Under the pieces are notes generated by a model, which saw nothing but the letters and a program-made list of their open reading frames with translations, did no database searches and had not been told where the DNA came from. A program made the translations under genes and the position numbers. DNA of 64,000 bases from Streptomyces sp. NBC_01497 (GTDB taxonomy: Bacteria; Actinomycetota; Actinomycetes; Streptomycetales; Streptomycetaceae): the NCBI RefSeq assembly GCF_036250695.1, contig NZ_CP109427.1:7316001-7380000 (forward strand), given 5' to 3'. How positions within the stretch are numbered: position 1 is the first letter of the stretch; each line of letters starts with the position of its first letter. Shown in pieces: positions 9,031 to 18,232 of this stretch.

Positions 9031-9742
9031 GGTATTGGGAGAGAGGTCGCGATCGCGCTCGCGGACGGGGGCGTGACGTCGGCCCTTGTAGCGAGGTCCG
9101 AACACGAACTGTCCGAGACCGCCCGCCTGGTGGAAGGCCGCGGTGGCAAAACCCTGGCTCTGGTCGCGGACCTCGCCGATTCCGCGGCGCTCGCCACGAC
9201 CGTGGACCGCGCGGTCTCCGCGCTCGGCCCGATCGGCATGCTCGTCAACAACGCCGCGACCGTCGAGCCGCTCGGCCGCAGCGCCGGAATGGATCCCGCC
9301 ACATGGGCCCCCTCGCTCGGCATCAACGTGATCGCACCGGCATCCCCGCCTTCGCCGTCCTCCCCGCCATGATCGAGGCCGGGTGGGGAAGGATCGTCAA
9401 CGTATCCAGCATCGTGGTGGCCCACCCCGCAGCGATGATCGGCGGCAACGCGTACGCCACAACGAAGGCAGCCCTCGAGGCGCACACCACCAACCTGGCG
9501 GCCGAACTGGCCGGCACCGGAGTCACGGCCAACATCTACCGCCCCGGATCCGTGGACACCGCCATGCAGGAACTCGTCCGCACCAAGGGCTCGGGACGGG
9601 TGAGTGAGGAGACCCACGCCCGCTTTCTTCGAAACCACGAGCAGAGAATGCTGATCACACCTCAGACTTCAGCTGTCCCCTGGTCGCACGGCTCACCTCG
9701 GACGCCTCCGGCCAGATCTGGGACGCCTCGGATCCGCTCTGA
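9016..9742 (+). pseudogene. Short-chain dehydrogenase/reductase, 5'-truncated and frameshifted
   Basis: Homology starts inside the cofactor motif (GRGIGREVAIAL), so strand beta-1 and the first Gly of TGxxxGIG are gone. It continues through LVNNAATVEPLGRS, shifts frame near 9340, then reads IVNVSSIVV, YATTKAALEAHTTNLAAELA and ANIYRPGSVDTAM. A further shift near 9665 places the end (LTSDASGQIWDASDPL) in another frame with TGA at 9742. The catalytic Ser, Tyr and Lys codons survive in separate frames. It was probably controlled by the adjacent truncated TetR. Confidence 0.8.
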
Positions 9743-10336
9743 GCCACTTCCACAGGGGTTCGTCAGCAACGACACACCCGCTGACCTCTCCTGCGGCCAC
9801 AGGACGCGGGGGGCCGGCCGGCTCCCGGGCGGGACGCAGCCTGCCGGAGCTGCCTCGCGCAAGTCGGTCTGCGAAGCGCGAGCGACGCTCTGCAGGGGCA
9901 GGGAGAGTGCCGTGGAGCTGTCCCACGCCGATGTTCGGCCCGGGGGTACGGCACGGCGCCGCAAGTGATTGCCCGCAGTTCGCTGTCCCGCACGACCACT
10001 TTGGCAGCCGGGGCGAGAAACGAGGGGAACTGGGTCGGTCGGCACTGCGGCGATTCGGCTCGTTCGGCTGCCCGTCCAGCATGCCCTCGACGGTGGAGCG
10101 TTTGATCATTCGGAGCGCCGTGGGCGCAATGACATCGAGGTGTGTCCCGGCTGCGCCGATGGCGGCGGACTTGCACGTGGCCCTTTTCCCCTCCTCCGGA
10201 GGCGGGCCAGAGCCGCCCGGTGGCTGGGAAAGCCCTTCGACGGCCTAGCATCGATCACTCCAACCCGCCGATGTCGCCTGCGCAGCAGGAGAAGCAACTG
10301 AACGCCCTCCTGACGGACATGGGCTGACGGACCTCG
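9743..10336. other. 590-base gap before the IS701 element
   Basis: Both strands have open frames of 100-160 codons, but none gives a recognisable family or a convincing start. It is probably decayed sequence or flank captured with the neighbouring pseudogenes. Confidence 0.4.
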
Positions 10337-11690
10337 CTAGTACTCCAGCAGCGGATTGTGTCCTGAGCTGCGTCTTTTGTAGTGGCAGTGGCGAGCGACA
10401 GCTTGTCGGTGCCGTCTCCAGGTCGACCAGTTCAGTGTGTGGGTGACCTGTCGAGGTCGGCTCGCGGGTGGGGCAGGAAAGCGTCCAGGAGTCTGCGGAT
10501 CTCTGCCAGGGTGAGTGGGGCGAGGGGTGATTCGTTTCTGCACCCCCCTTTTCGGTCTGGCCTGCCTGCGCCGCCAGTGCGGCCAGGACGGCGTGGGCGA
10601 GCACGGCGAGGGTGATGTGCCGATACCAGCCGACGTAGCGGCGGACCTCGTATTCGTCCATGCCGCACTCGTTCTTCGCCGACTGGAAGCATTCCTCGAT
10701 CGCCCAGCGCGCACCGGCCACCCGCGCAAGGTCGGCGACCGTGCAACTGGTGGGTGCGTAGGCGAAGTAGTAGCCGATCTCCTCAGGCCGAGCCAGACTG
10801 CGCCAGGCCAGGACCCAACGGTGATGGGTCGGCTGGTCGCCGTCGAAGATGCTGATCGACGGCACCCTCGCCCTCGCCCAGTCGTAGATCCGCGGGCCCT
10901 TCGCGCCGTCTGGGCACGAGAGCCGCTGCCAGGCATCTTCCGGCGCCTGGGCAATGAGCTCGTCGATCCGCCAGAACCCGGCCAGACTTTTGACCTGCTG
11001 CGACTTCGGGACAGCGACGACATAGCCGACGCCGAGCTCCTCCAGCAGGCGACGAAACTTCCACTCCTGCCCATATGCCTCGTCCGCCGTCACCCACTGC
11101 GCGGGCAGACCCGCAGCAAGACAGCGGGTGACCATGGCTTTCGCCATCTCGCCTTTGGTCGCGAACTCCCGCTCCTCAGGGATCTTCGCCGCCCGGCAAC
11201 GCTCCCGGTCACCCATCCACGCCTTCGGGAGACACAACTCCCGGTCCACCAGGGCACGTCCACGAGGTGTGGCGTAGGCGGCGAACACTCCGATCTGACA
11301 GTTGTCGATCTTGCCGGATGCCCCGGGTGTACTGCCGGCCCACCCCTGCCGACGAAGCCCCCTTCTTGATGAAGCCGGTGTCATCAATGATCAACACGCC
11401 ACCCTGACCGAGCGTGTCGGCCACGTGCTCCCGCACTCCCGCACGTCGTCCCGAAGGGCATCCGCATCCCAGACGCTTGAGTGCAACAGCCTCTGGAAGC
11501 CGTCAGGAGTACGGTGACCTGCCCACTCCGCGAGCTGCCAGCCATTCTTGCGCGCCGCACGTCCCAGCAGGCCACGGACGTAATCCCGCATCCGCCACCG
11601 CAGATCCGCCCGAGCGAACCGACCCGCGACCCGAGCGAGCACCAACTCCAACTCCGCTGACCAGGCAGCGACGTTACTCATGCCCTCCAT
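10337..11690 (-). pseudogene. IS701-family transposase with at least three frameshifts
   Basis: The N-terminus (AELELVLARVAGRFARADLR) begins near 11690. The frame changes near 11435 at DDVRE/HVADTLGQGG, then again near 11345, joining IDDTGFIKKG to GKIDNCQIGVFAAYATPRGR. The DDE core is clear: IDDTGF, VTADEAYGQ and WAIEECFQSAKNECG. Another shift near 10530 moves the end (HTLNWSTWRRHRQ, NPLLEY) to a further frame. The final TAC comes from the IS end and the TAG stop lies in the CTAG flank. It is not functional. Confidence 0.85.
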
Positions 11691-11743
11691 ACCAGAATAA
11701 CGACAACAACCAGCTCAGGACACGATCCGCTGCTGGTGGAGTA
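10341..11743. mobile_element. IS701-family insertion sequence, degenerate
   Basis: The left end at 10341-10370 (TACTCCAGCAGCGG, then TGTGTCCTGAGCTG) is the inverse of the right end at 11711-11743 (CAGCTCAGGACACG, then ATCCGCTGCTGG), apart from a 3-base insertion and one mismatch. CTAG, the usual IS701 target duplication, abuts the left end at 10337-10340; the right flank is CCAG, a possible mutated copy. It carries one transposase on the minus strand with several frameshifts. Confidence 0.8.
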
Positions 11744-12045
11744 CCAGGGCCTGACCTGTCGGGGATCTTGGTTTCCGGGGTTTTCGATCATGATGAAGAT
11801 GCCGGGCGAGCGATCCGTTTCCACTGCTCAGAGGCTCAGCGAGTAGGCCGTCAGCTCGATGGAGAACGGGGTGGCGACCTGGTGACCGTTGGGCGAACGC
11901 ATCGTTCGTGCTCTCTCGTGTTGGAGTTGCTGTCGTGACGGGTGTGTCGATGGCGTTCACTCGTTCGTGGTAGCCGCTCCAGGAACCATGGCCCCCGTGA
12001 TCCGGGCTAGTGGGACGGTTGGCGCCCACGATTTCGGAGGTTCGA
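11744..12045. other. 300-base stretch between two transposase relics
   Basis: No gene is supported. GGAGG at about 12035 precedes the ATG of the IS1182 transposase relic, so this probably includes the remains of that element's left end. No terminal inverted repeat could be paired. Confidence 0.4.
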
Positions 12046-13285
12046 GATGTGTGTCCGCAAGCAACCGCCTGTGGAGCGATGAGGACTTCGAGGAGGGGTT
12101 CCCGCGGGACGGCAAGCCGGGCCTGTCACCTGCCCAGTTGGCGACCGTGTCGGTCCTGCAGTTCCTGCTGGAGCTGTCCGACCGGCAGGCCGCCGAGTCC
12201 GTGCGCAATCGCATCGACTTCAAGTGCGCCCTGGCCATGGATCTGGAGGACCCCGGCTTCCACCACAGCGTGCTGGCCGACTTCCGCGAGCGTCTGGCCG
12301 TGGAGGGCCGGGTAGACAAGCTGCGCGACCTGGCGCTGGAGAAGATCAGGCTGTCGGCCTGGTGCGGCAGCGCGGCCGGCAGCGCGCCGACTCCACCCAC
12401 GTCCCGGCGAGCGGTCCGCGATCTGACCCGCCTGGAGCTGGTCACCGAGGCCATGCGCGCCGCCCTGGAAGAGCTCGCCCGGCGGGCGCCACACGAACTG
12501 GTCGGCCTGGTGACCGAGGACTGGGGCAAGCGCTACGGCCGTGCGGCCCGGCTCGGTAAGAAACCCCTCCAAGCCCAAGACCCGGATCAAGGACACCGGC
12601 GAGGACGCCCGCCTGCTCCTGCGCTACGTCCACCGCTACCTGCCCGCCCTGCGCGACGGCGAGCAGGTTCAGGCCCTACGTCAGATCTTCGTGCAGAACT
12701 ACATCCTCGCAGGACCGGCCGAAGTGGCGCGAGCCCGAGGAGGCCGGCCCTCGCCCTCAGCTCTCGCCATCGTCTCGCCCTACGACGTGAGCGCCCGCTA
12801 CGCACGCCGCGGTGAGACCAGCTGGAAAGGCATCCTCGCGCACGTCACCGAGACCAGCGACCCCGACACCCCCAGCGTGATCACCGACGTGACCACCACC
12901 AAGGCCCCCGTCCACGACACCAAGGCCCTGCCCGGCATCCTGGCCAACCTCGATGATCGGAACCTGCTGTCGAAGGAGCACTTCGTCGACGGCGGCTACC
13001 TCTCCGTCGCGCTCAAACAGCAGGTCGCCCGCGAGCACGGCCTCGGCCTGGTCGGAGCCATCCGAGCCAGAAGCGCCCGCCATTCCCGCAAGGGCACCGT
13101 CTTCCACCGCGAAGCATTCACCATCGACTGGGACGCCCAGCAGGTCACCTGCCCGCAGGGCAAGGTCAGCCGCCGGTGGTCAACACCGCCCTCCCTCGCG
13201 CCCTACGTCAACGCCGAGTTCGCCTCCAGCGACTGCCGGCAGTGCCCGGTGGGGCCGCCTGCACCGACGCCCGCAAGGTCTCCTT
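12046..13285 (+). pseudogene. IS1182-family transposase remnant
   Basis: The start ATG 12046 gives MCVRKQPPVER then a stop. The +1 frame continues with LWSDEDFEEGFPRDGKPGL, SVLQFLLELSDRQAAESVR and DPGFHHSVLADFRERL. A shift near 12370 passes through RQRADSTHV (the first DDE aspartate region), then back to AVRDLTRLELVTEAMRAAL. Another near 12560 leads to VSPYDVSARYARRGETSWKG, VDGGYLSV and DAQQVTCPQGK. Homology ends near CPVGPP at about 13260 and the last 100 residues are absent. It is inactive. Confidence 0.8.
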
Positions 13286-13395
13286 CCTGGACTTTTCAAG
13301 ATCCTCGACAGCGTCAGGCACTCACCGCGGCGGTCCTCGGCGTGCAGGGGCTTCCTTGCGGATTCACTCGTCGATCGGAGCAAGTTCCTGGGATG

Positions 13396-13563
13396 TGTAC
13401 TTCGGCGCTCCGTGAACACGAGCGCGGTGCCCAGAAGGACAGCAAGCACGAGCAACACCAGGGGGACAACTGCAGTGAAGCCCTGCTGCTGTCCTTGGCT
13501 CAGTTCGTATGCCAAAGCGGTCAGCATCGGCGGCGCGAGCAGCGCCCCGCTGCCGCGGCCTGT
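13396..13563 (-). pseudogene. Last transmembrane segment of an unidentified membrane transporter
   Basis: The minus strand reads GALLAPPMLTALAYELSQG, GFTAVVPLVLLVLAVLLGT and ALVFTERRS, a loop and a single strong membrane helix followed by a basic end, as at the C-terminus of a multi-pass permease. The frame then runs on into low-complexity sequence. Its upstream partner is absent and the adjacent secreted-protein gene overlaps the region where it would lie. Confidence 0.3.
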
Positions 13564-13590
13564 TCTGTCGCGACTGCCTGGTGTGGCTTG

Positions 13591-14919
13591 TCAGTGGCAG
13601 GGAATCTGCCGGGCGGTGAAGATCTGGGCCGTGCCGTTGCGGGTGTCCGTCCATACCGGATGGAAGGACTGATCCGGCCCGGTGGTGAGCCCTTGGTAGT
13701 TACCGAGCCAGGGACTGTCGCCGGTATCCACCGCTTGAAGGGGGTCGAACGGGGTTGAGGTGAGCCCGACTGGAGGTCGAAACCGAAGGTCGAAAGTGGC
13801 GGCTCGTGGTGCCGGAGCCTGAAAAAGCAGGACGTCCATGAGACGTGTGCTCAGGCTCAGCGCGTAGACGGTGATGGCGATGTGTTCGTTGTTGCTGGCG
13901 ATCTGGGGTTGCAGGTAGATCGTGTCCGAGCTGGTGGCAACATCTACTGCCGTCTCCTGTGACCTGTTGTTCAGGCCGCGGAAGGGGATGGCCATCAGGC
14001 GAGAGACGCCCGTCGCTTCATCGAACGCGGTCGTCACCGCACAAAACGCCCCACGCTCGTCCAGTGCGGCAAGCGCGGGCACGCTGCGTGCCGACAGCGG
14101 GCTGAGGTTGGGCACGGTCTCCTGGATCTCCACCAGCGTCTGCGCTGGCTGGAAAGTCGCACCGCGATCATGGGAGGTGGTCGCGCACACTGCCAGCGCA
14201 CCAGTGGGGGAGGGGGTGGTGTAAAGCACGCACAAGGTCCCGGACTCGCCCACGGCCAATACGGGGGCGGATGCGGCGGGCCCGGTGAAAGGCAACGTGT
14301 GCGTCTCCTGGAACGTCTGTCCGCCGTCGTCGGATCGGGTGATGACCAGTCCGTCGGCGGCGGTGCCGAACAGTCGTGCTACGACATGGAGCGTGGCCGG
14401 GGCGCCAGGTTGACGGCCTGCGACGACCATCGAGGGGTGGTCTGCGAGCCCATCACCGCCGCTCACCGCTGTGACGGGCTGGGCAAATCGGTTCCGCGCG
14501 GAGTCAAATCGCCAGACCAGTGCATCGCCCTGCCGGGACGCCGCGGTGGCCTGCACTGCGCAAACATATCCACGACCCTCCTGGTCGAAGCCGACCGTGG
14601 GGTTCCCGCAGGCATCCGGCACCAGATTGGGCAACAGGCCCAGAGCCTGCCAGCGGAGGCCACCGTCATCCGAGTGGTAAGTAGCCACGCCGATCCGTGA
14701 GCCGATGAACACCCTGCAGGCCGCGAGCAAATGACGCGGATCAATCGGGTCCACGGCAACCACAGGTTCGACATGAGCGGTGAACTCATCGGATGTCACC
14801 CTTCTGGAAGCAGGCGACCCGGCGGAAGCCGGCGCAGCCGAGGCCAGGTTCGCCAACGCCACACCGGCGAAGCCGACTACCGTGCGTCGTGCCACATCGC
14901 CTCCCTGACCAGAAGCCAT
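13591..14919 (-). CDS. Secreted Asp-box (BNR/sialidase-like) beta-propeller protein
   Basis: The 442-residue protein starts at ATG 14919 behind a GGGAGGA ribosome-binding site. The N-terminus ARRTVVGFAGVALANLASA followed by APASA looks like a twin-arginine signal peptide. The mature part has repeated Asp-boxes (SDDGGLRW, SDDGGQTF, SHDRGATF) and FDQEG/HPSM blade motifs, ending WTDTRNGTAQIF, as in exo-alpha-sialidase-like propellers. The Arg triad of true sialidases is not evident, so a carbohydrate-binding or unknown role is as likely as hydrolysis. It is intact although surrounded by pseudogenes. Confidence 0.75.
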   Translation of the reverse strand: MASGQGGDVARRTVVGFAGVALANLASAAPASAGSPASRRVTSDEFTAHVEPVVAVDPIDPRHLLAACRVFIGSRIGVATYHSDDGGLRWQALGLLPNLVPDACGNPTVGFDQEGRGYVCAVQATAASRQGDALVWRFDSARNRFAQPVTAVSGGDGLADHPSMVVAGRQPGAPATLHVVARLFGTAADGLVITRSDDGGQTFQETHTLPFTGPAASAPVLAVGESGTLCVLYTTPSPTGALAVCATTSHDRGATFQPAQTLVEIQETVPNLSPLSARSVPALAALDERGAFCAVTTAFDEATGVSRLMAIPFRGLNNRSQETAVDVATSSDTIYLQPQIASNNEHIAITVYALSLSTRLMDVLLFQAPAPRAATFDLRFRPPVGLTSTPFDPLQAVDTGDSPWLGNYQGLTTGPDQSFHPVWTDTRNGTAQIFTARQIPCH

Positions 14920-15504
14920 CGCGTCCTCCCGTGCGCTCCTACCAGGACACCCACCCCATCGGTGCGGAGACAGGTCCCGGTTGTGGGGAATCCTCGTCGG
15001 CGCCCTCACTTCTGTCATCCGCATGGAGTCGGAGCAACCCTCCTCTTCGAGGTGCACAGTCTCGAAGGATGTCCCCTACACCCGTGGAAGCGTTGAGCGC
15101 CGGCGGCCCAGGGCAGATGATCTCGTCGAAGTTCACTGGCCGATTGCGGATGCTGCCGCGGGGCCGATGGGGGTAGCCGGGAAGACCGTCAGCCGAGCGA
15201 TGTCCTCGGCCAGGGTGGGCTGGCGCAGCGCTACGGCCGTTTCGGCATCGGTATCGCACCGCTCATCAGCGGGCACGAGAAACAACGCGAGCTGGCCTCG
15301 CGACTGATCACCCTGCTCCTCGAAGGCATCACCACGTCCGCACCGCACCGGCCCGTAACGCGGCCGAGGCCCGACCGCACGGGAGGCAGGCGCACCCCCG
15401 AACCCGCCGATCCGCCGCACGTCCACAAGGCGAACGAGGAGGCCGGACACGCCCGCGACAACGCTCCGGCGGCGCACCCGTGCATCCGCCCCCGGCCACG
15501 CGCA
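14920..15504. other. 580-base stretch, mainly unassigned
   Basis: It includes the promoter region of the Asp-box protein. A plus-strand stretch near 15230-15370 (RYGRFGIGIAPLISGHEKQ, ELASRLITLLLEGI) has the helical look of a TetR C-terminus but is too short to call. Confidence 0.35.
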
Positions 15505-15636
15505 CAGCTACGCGCCACCCGCATCATCGTCCTCGACCAAGGAAACCTCACCGAAGAGGGCGCCCACCCCACCCTCCTCCAGCAGGACGGCACATACGCA
15601 GCCATATGGCGCGCGCAGGCAGACACGTACACATAG
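15505..15636 (+). pseudogene. C-terminal scrap of an ABC-transporter ATPase
   Basis: The frame reads QLRATRIIVLDQGNLTEEGA, HPTLLQQDGTYAAIWRAQ and stops at TAG 15634-15636. This is the D-loop/H-loop-to-end region of exporter ATPases (HRLxTxxxADRIIVLDxGxIxExGTHxELL). The Walker motifs are absent and the preceding sequence is not homologous. Confidence 0.65.
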
Positions 15637-15729
15637 CGCATGCGCCGCACCCGCGGATAGCGGCTGCCAGGGGCGAACCTGGCCTCCTTGCCTTCCCGGC
15701 CGGCCAGGAAGGCACCTCCTGACCGGATG

Positions 15730-15764
15730 GGCGCCCCGACCCGGGGGAGGCGCCCCGACCCGGG
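15730..15764. repeat. 16-bp direct repeat downstream of the long sugar operon
   Basis: GGCGCCCCGACCCGGG occurs at 15730-15745 and again at 15749-15764, separated by three bases. It lies between the terminator-like hairpin at 15777-15816 and the ABC scrap. Confidence 0.6.
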
Positions 15765-15776
15765 AGGCGCCGCGAG

Positions 15777-15816
15777 CCGGATGGGGCCTTTCGGGCCCCG
15801 CGCGCGGGCCATCCGG
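15777..15816 (-). terminator. Nested hairpin after the last gene of the sugar operon
   Basis: CCGGATGG (15777-15784) pairs with CCATCCGG (15809-15816), and inside it GGGGCC (15783-15788) pairs with GGCCCC (15794-15799) around a TTTCG loop. It lies 112 bases past the stop of the GH13 gene on its 3' side. No T-tract follows, as is usual in Streptomyces. Confidence 0.45.
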
Positions 15817-15928
15817 ACGGGGCCGGGCCTTCCGGCGGGGGCACGGAGGCGGCCCTGGGGGTGCAGGGGCCTTTCGGGTACGCGCCACGGGCCCTTCCGG
15901 GCGTGCTGCCCGAGGCGCCGTGACGCAC

Positions 15929-17563
15929 TCACATGGAGGGGAGCCAGGCGGCCGCGCCCGCCTCCAGCACCGGGCCGACGGGCCGTCCGCTCGTGCTCAC
16001 CAGCAGCGGCGCCGGCCCCTCGGGCAACGGCACGGGCCGGGAACCGGTGTTGAGGACACACCGCAGGGAGCCCGCGGTGAAGTCCAGCACGCCCTCGGGC
16101 ACGGAGCCGGCCCACTCGAGCCGGTTGCCACCGCCGAGCTCCCGACGCAGGCGCAGGGCGCTGCGGTACAGCGTCAGCGTGCTGTCCGGGTCTCCGTCCT
16201 GGGCCTCGACGGACAGCGCGCCGAAGGTGTCGGGCTGCGGCAGCCAGCCTGGCCCCGCGCCGAACCCGAGGGAGGGACCGGCCGTGGACCAGGGCAGCGG
16301 CACCCGGCAGCCGTCGCGGCCCCTGCGCGCGCCCCCCGAGCGCAGGTGCACGGGGTCCTGGAGGACCGCGTCGGGCAGGTCGGCGACCTCGGGCAGCCCG
16401 AGCTCCTCTCCCTGGTAGACGTAGGCACAGCCGGGCAGGGCGAGCAGCAGCAGGGCCGCGGCGCCGGCCTGCCGGCGGACGGCCTCGGGCGCGATCACGG
16501 GCCGCGTACCGCCGCCGGCCAGCCACGTGTCGCCGTCGGTGCCCTCCGGGAGGCTGAGCCTGGAGGCGTGGCGCACGACGTCGTGGTTGGACAGCACCCA
16601 GGTCGGCGCGGTGCCGGAGGCGGCCGCGAGGGCCAGGGATCGGTCGATGGTCGCGCGCAGCGCACCGGCCTCCCAGCGCGTGCCCAGGAAGTCGAAGTTG
16701 AACGCCTGGTGCAGCTCGTCCGCACGCGTGTACAGCGCCCGGCGGTCGAGCGCCGCCCAGGACTCCGCGACCGTCATCCGGGGCGGGTCGTAGGCGTCCG
16801 TGACGCGCCGGAACCCCCGCAGGATCGCGTGCACCTCGTCGCGGTCCCAGAACGGGTGCCGGCCCTCCCAGCCCTCGCCGACGATGGCGTGGTGGACCTG
16901 GCCGGGCCCGAGGTCGCGCAGGGGCTCGGCGAGGTCCTTCGCCATGCCGTGCGCCACGTCGAAGCGGAAGCCGTCGACCCCCCGCTCGAGCCAGAAGCGC
17001 AGCACGTCGTGGAACTCCGCGACGACGTCGGGGTGCGACCAGTCGAGGTCCGGCTGCTCGGGTGCGAACAGGTGCAGGTACCACTGCCCGTCGGGCACCC
17101 GCTGCCACGCGGGCCCCCCGAACACCGAGCGCCAGTCGGTGGGCGGCGCCGTGCCGCCCTCCCGGCCGTCCCGGAAGACGTAGCGCCCGCGTGCCGGCCC
17201 GGCCGGGTCGGCGAGCGCCTCCCGGAACCAGGCGTGCTGGTCCGAGGTGTGGTTGGGGACGAGATCGACGACGACCCGCAGCCCCAGCTCGTGGGCGCGT
17301 GCGAGGAGCGCGTCGGCGTCCTCCAGGGTGCCGAATCGCGGATCCACCCCGCGGAAGTCCGCGACGTCGTAGCCGCCGTCGACCATGGGGGACGGATAGA
17401 ACGGGGTGATCCACACGGCGTCCGCGCCGAGCCGGGCGATGTGGTCGAGACGGGCGGTCAGGCCCGGCAGGTCGCCGACCCCGTCACCGTTCCCGTCGGC
17501 ATAACTGCGCACGTAGATCTGGTAGATGACGGCGGTGCGCCACCAGGCGCGCTCGTCGGGCAT
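15929..17563 (-). CDS. GH13 alpha-glucosidase (oligo-1,6-glucosidase/trehalose-synthase-like)
   Basis: This 544-residue enzyme has the GH13 (beta/alpha)8 signature: YQIYVRSYADGNGDGVGDL at 14-32, VVDLVPNHTS at about 98, nucleophile Asp202 in GFRFDVAHG, acid/base Glu267 in TVAESW and stabiliser Asp328 in LSNHDVV. It is expected to cleave terminal alpha-glucosides with retention. No signal peptide is present, so it acts on imported sugar. ATG 17563 follows the aldolase stop by 12 bases. It is the last gene of the 16-cistron operon. The exact linkage specificity is not readable. Confidence 0.9.
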   Translation of the reverse strand: MPDERAWWRTAVIYQIYVRSYADGNGDGVGDLPGLTARLDHIARLGADAVWITPFYPSPMVDGGYDVADFRGVDPRFGTLEDADALLARAHELGLRVVVDLVPNHTSDQHAWFREALADPAGPARGRYVFRDGREGGTAPPTDWRSVFGGPAWQRVPDGQWYLHLFAPEQPDLDWSHPDVVAEFHDVLRFWLERGVDGFRFDVAHGMAKDLAEPLRDLGPGQVHHAIVGEGWEGRHPFWDRDEVHAILRGFRRVTDAYDPPRMTVAESWAALDRRALYTRADELHQAFNFDFLGTRWEAGALRATIDRSLALAAASGTAPTWVLSNHDVVRHASRLSLPEGTDGDTWLAGGGTRPVIAPEAVRRQAGAAALLLLALPGCAYVYQGEELGLPEVADLPDAVLQDPVHLRSGGARRGRDGCRVPLPWSTAGPSLGFGAGPGWLPQPDTFGALSVEAQDGDPDSTLTLYRSALRLRRELGGGNRLEWAGSVPEGVLDFTAGSLRCVLNTGSRPVPLPEGPAPLLVSTSGRPVGPVLEAGAAAWLPSM

Positions 17564-17575
17564 GAGTGTTCGTCC

Positions 17576-18232
17576 CTACTTCGTCTCGGGGGTGAGTTCG
17601 GCGCGCATGCGCTCCGTCAATGCCCGTACCGGGCCGCGCGCCCCGACGAGCAGGTGCAGGGCCGCGCTCTCCTCCAGCTCGACGGCCGCGTCGACCGCCT
17701 CGTCCAGGTCGCGCCCGGTGGTGACCTGGCCGTGGTTCGCGAGGAGGAAGGCCCGCGTTCCGGGCGGCAGTTCGGACGCGGCCGCCGCGAGCCGCGCGCT
17801 GCCGGGAGGTGCGTACGGCAGGAGCGGCACCCGGCCGAGCCGCAGCTGTGCGTACGGCGTCAGCGGCGGCAGGGTGTCCGCCGGGTCGGGCGGTTCGAGG
17901 CAGGCCACGGCGACCGCGTGCCGGGAGTGCAGGTGCACGACGGCCCGTGCGTGCGGGAGGAGGGCGTACACGGCCAGGTGCAGCGGGACCTCCTTGGTCG
18001 GGGGCGGCCCGCAGCGGTGGCGGCCCCGGGCGTCGAGGACGCTCAGCCTCTCGGGGGCGCAGGCTGCGAGCGAACCGCCGGTCGGCGTGGTCAGGAATCC
18101 GGTGGCCGTGCGGACGCTGAGGTTGCCCGACCGGCCGGGGCTCAGCCCCAGGGCCGCGAGCGCCCGCGCGGCGGCGCTCAGCGCGCCGGCCTCCTCGGCG
18201 GGCGCAGTGCCGGGCGCGGACGGCGTGCTCAC
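17576..18232 (-). CDS. Class II aldolase/adducin family, OtnC-like
   Basis: A 218-residue zinc-dependent aldolase. Glu81 in TKEVPLHLAVY is the catalytic acid/base, His100 and His102 in VVHLHSRH and His167 in LANHGQV are zinc ligands. The family includes L-fuculose-phosphate aldolase and OtnC, which decarboxylates 3-oxo-tetronate 4-phosphate to dihydroxyacetone phosphate. The OtnK-like kinase gene immediately upstream, with GTGA overlap, favours the OtnC reaction. The usual C-terminal Tyr region is short, so the substrate remains an inference from context. Confidence 0.8.
   Translation of the reverse strand: MSTPSAPGTAPAEEAGALSAAARALAALGLSPGRSGNLSVRTATGFLTTPTGGSLAACAPERLSVLDARGRHRCGPPPTKEVPLHLAVYALLPHARAVVHLHSRHAVAVACLEPPDPADTLPPLTPYAQLRLGRVPLLPYAPPGSARLAAAASELPPGTRAFLLANHGQVTTGRDLDEAVDAAVELEESAALHLLVGARGPVRALTERMRAELTPETK

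Noticed and set aside
9763..10251. Minus-strand open frame of 162 codons in the gap before IS701
   Set aside because: Low-complexity Arg-rich translation, no start signal, no family; probably chance.
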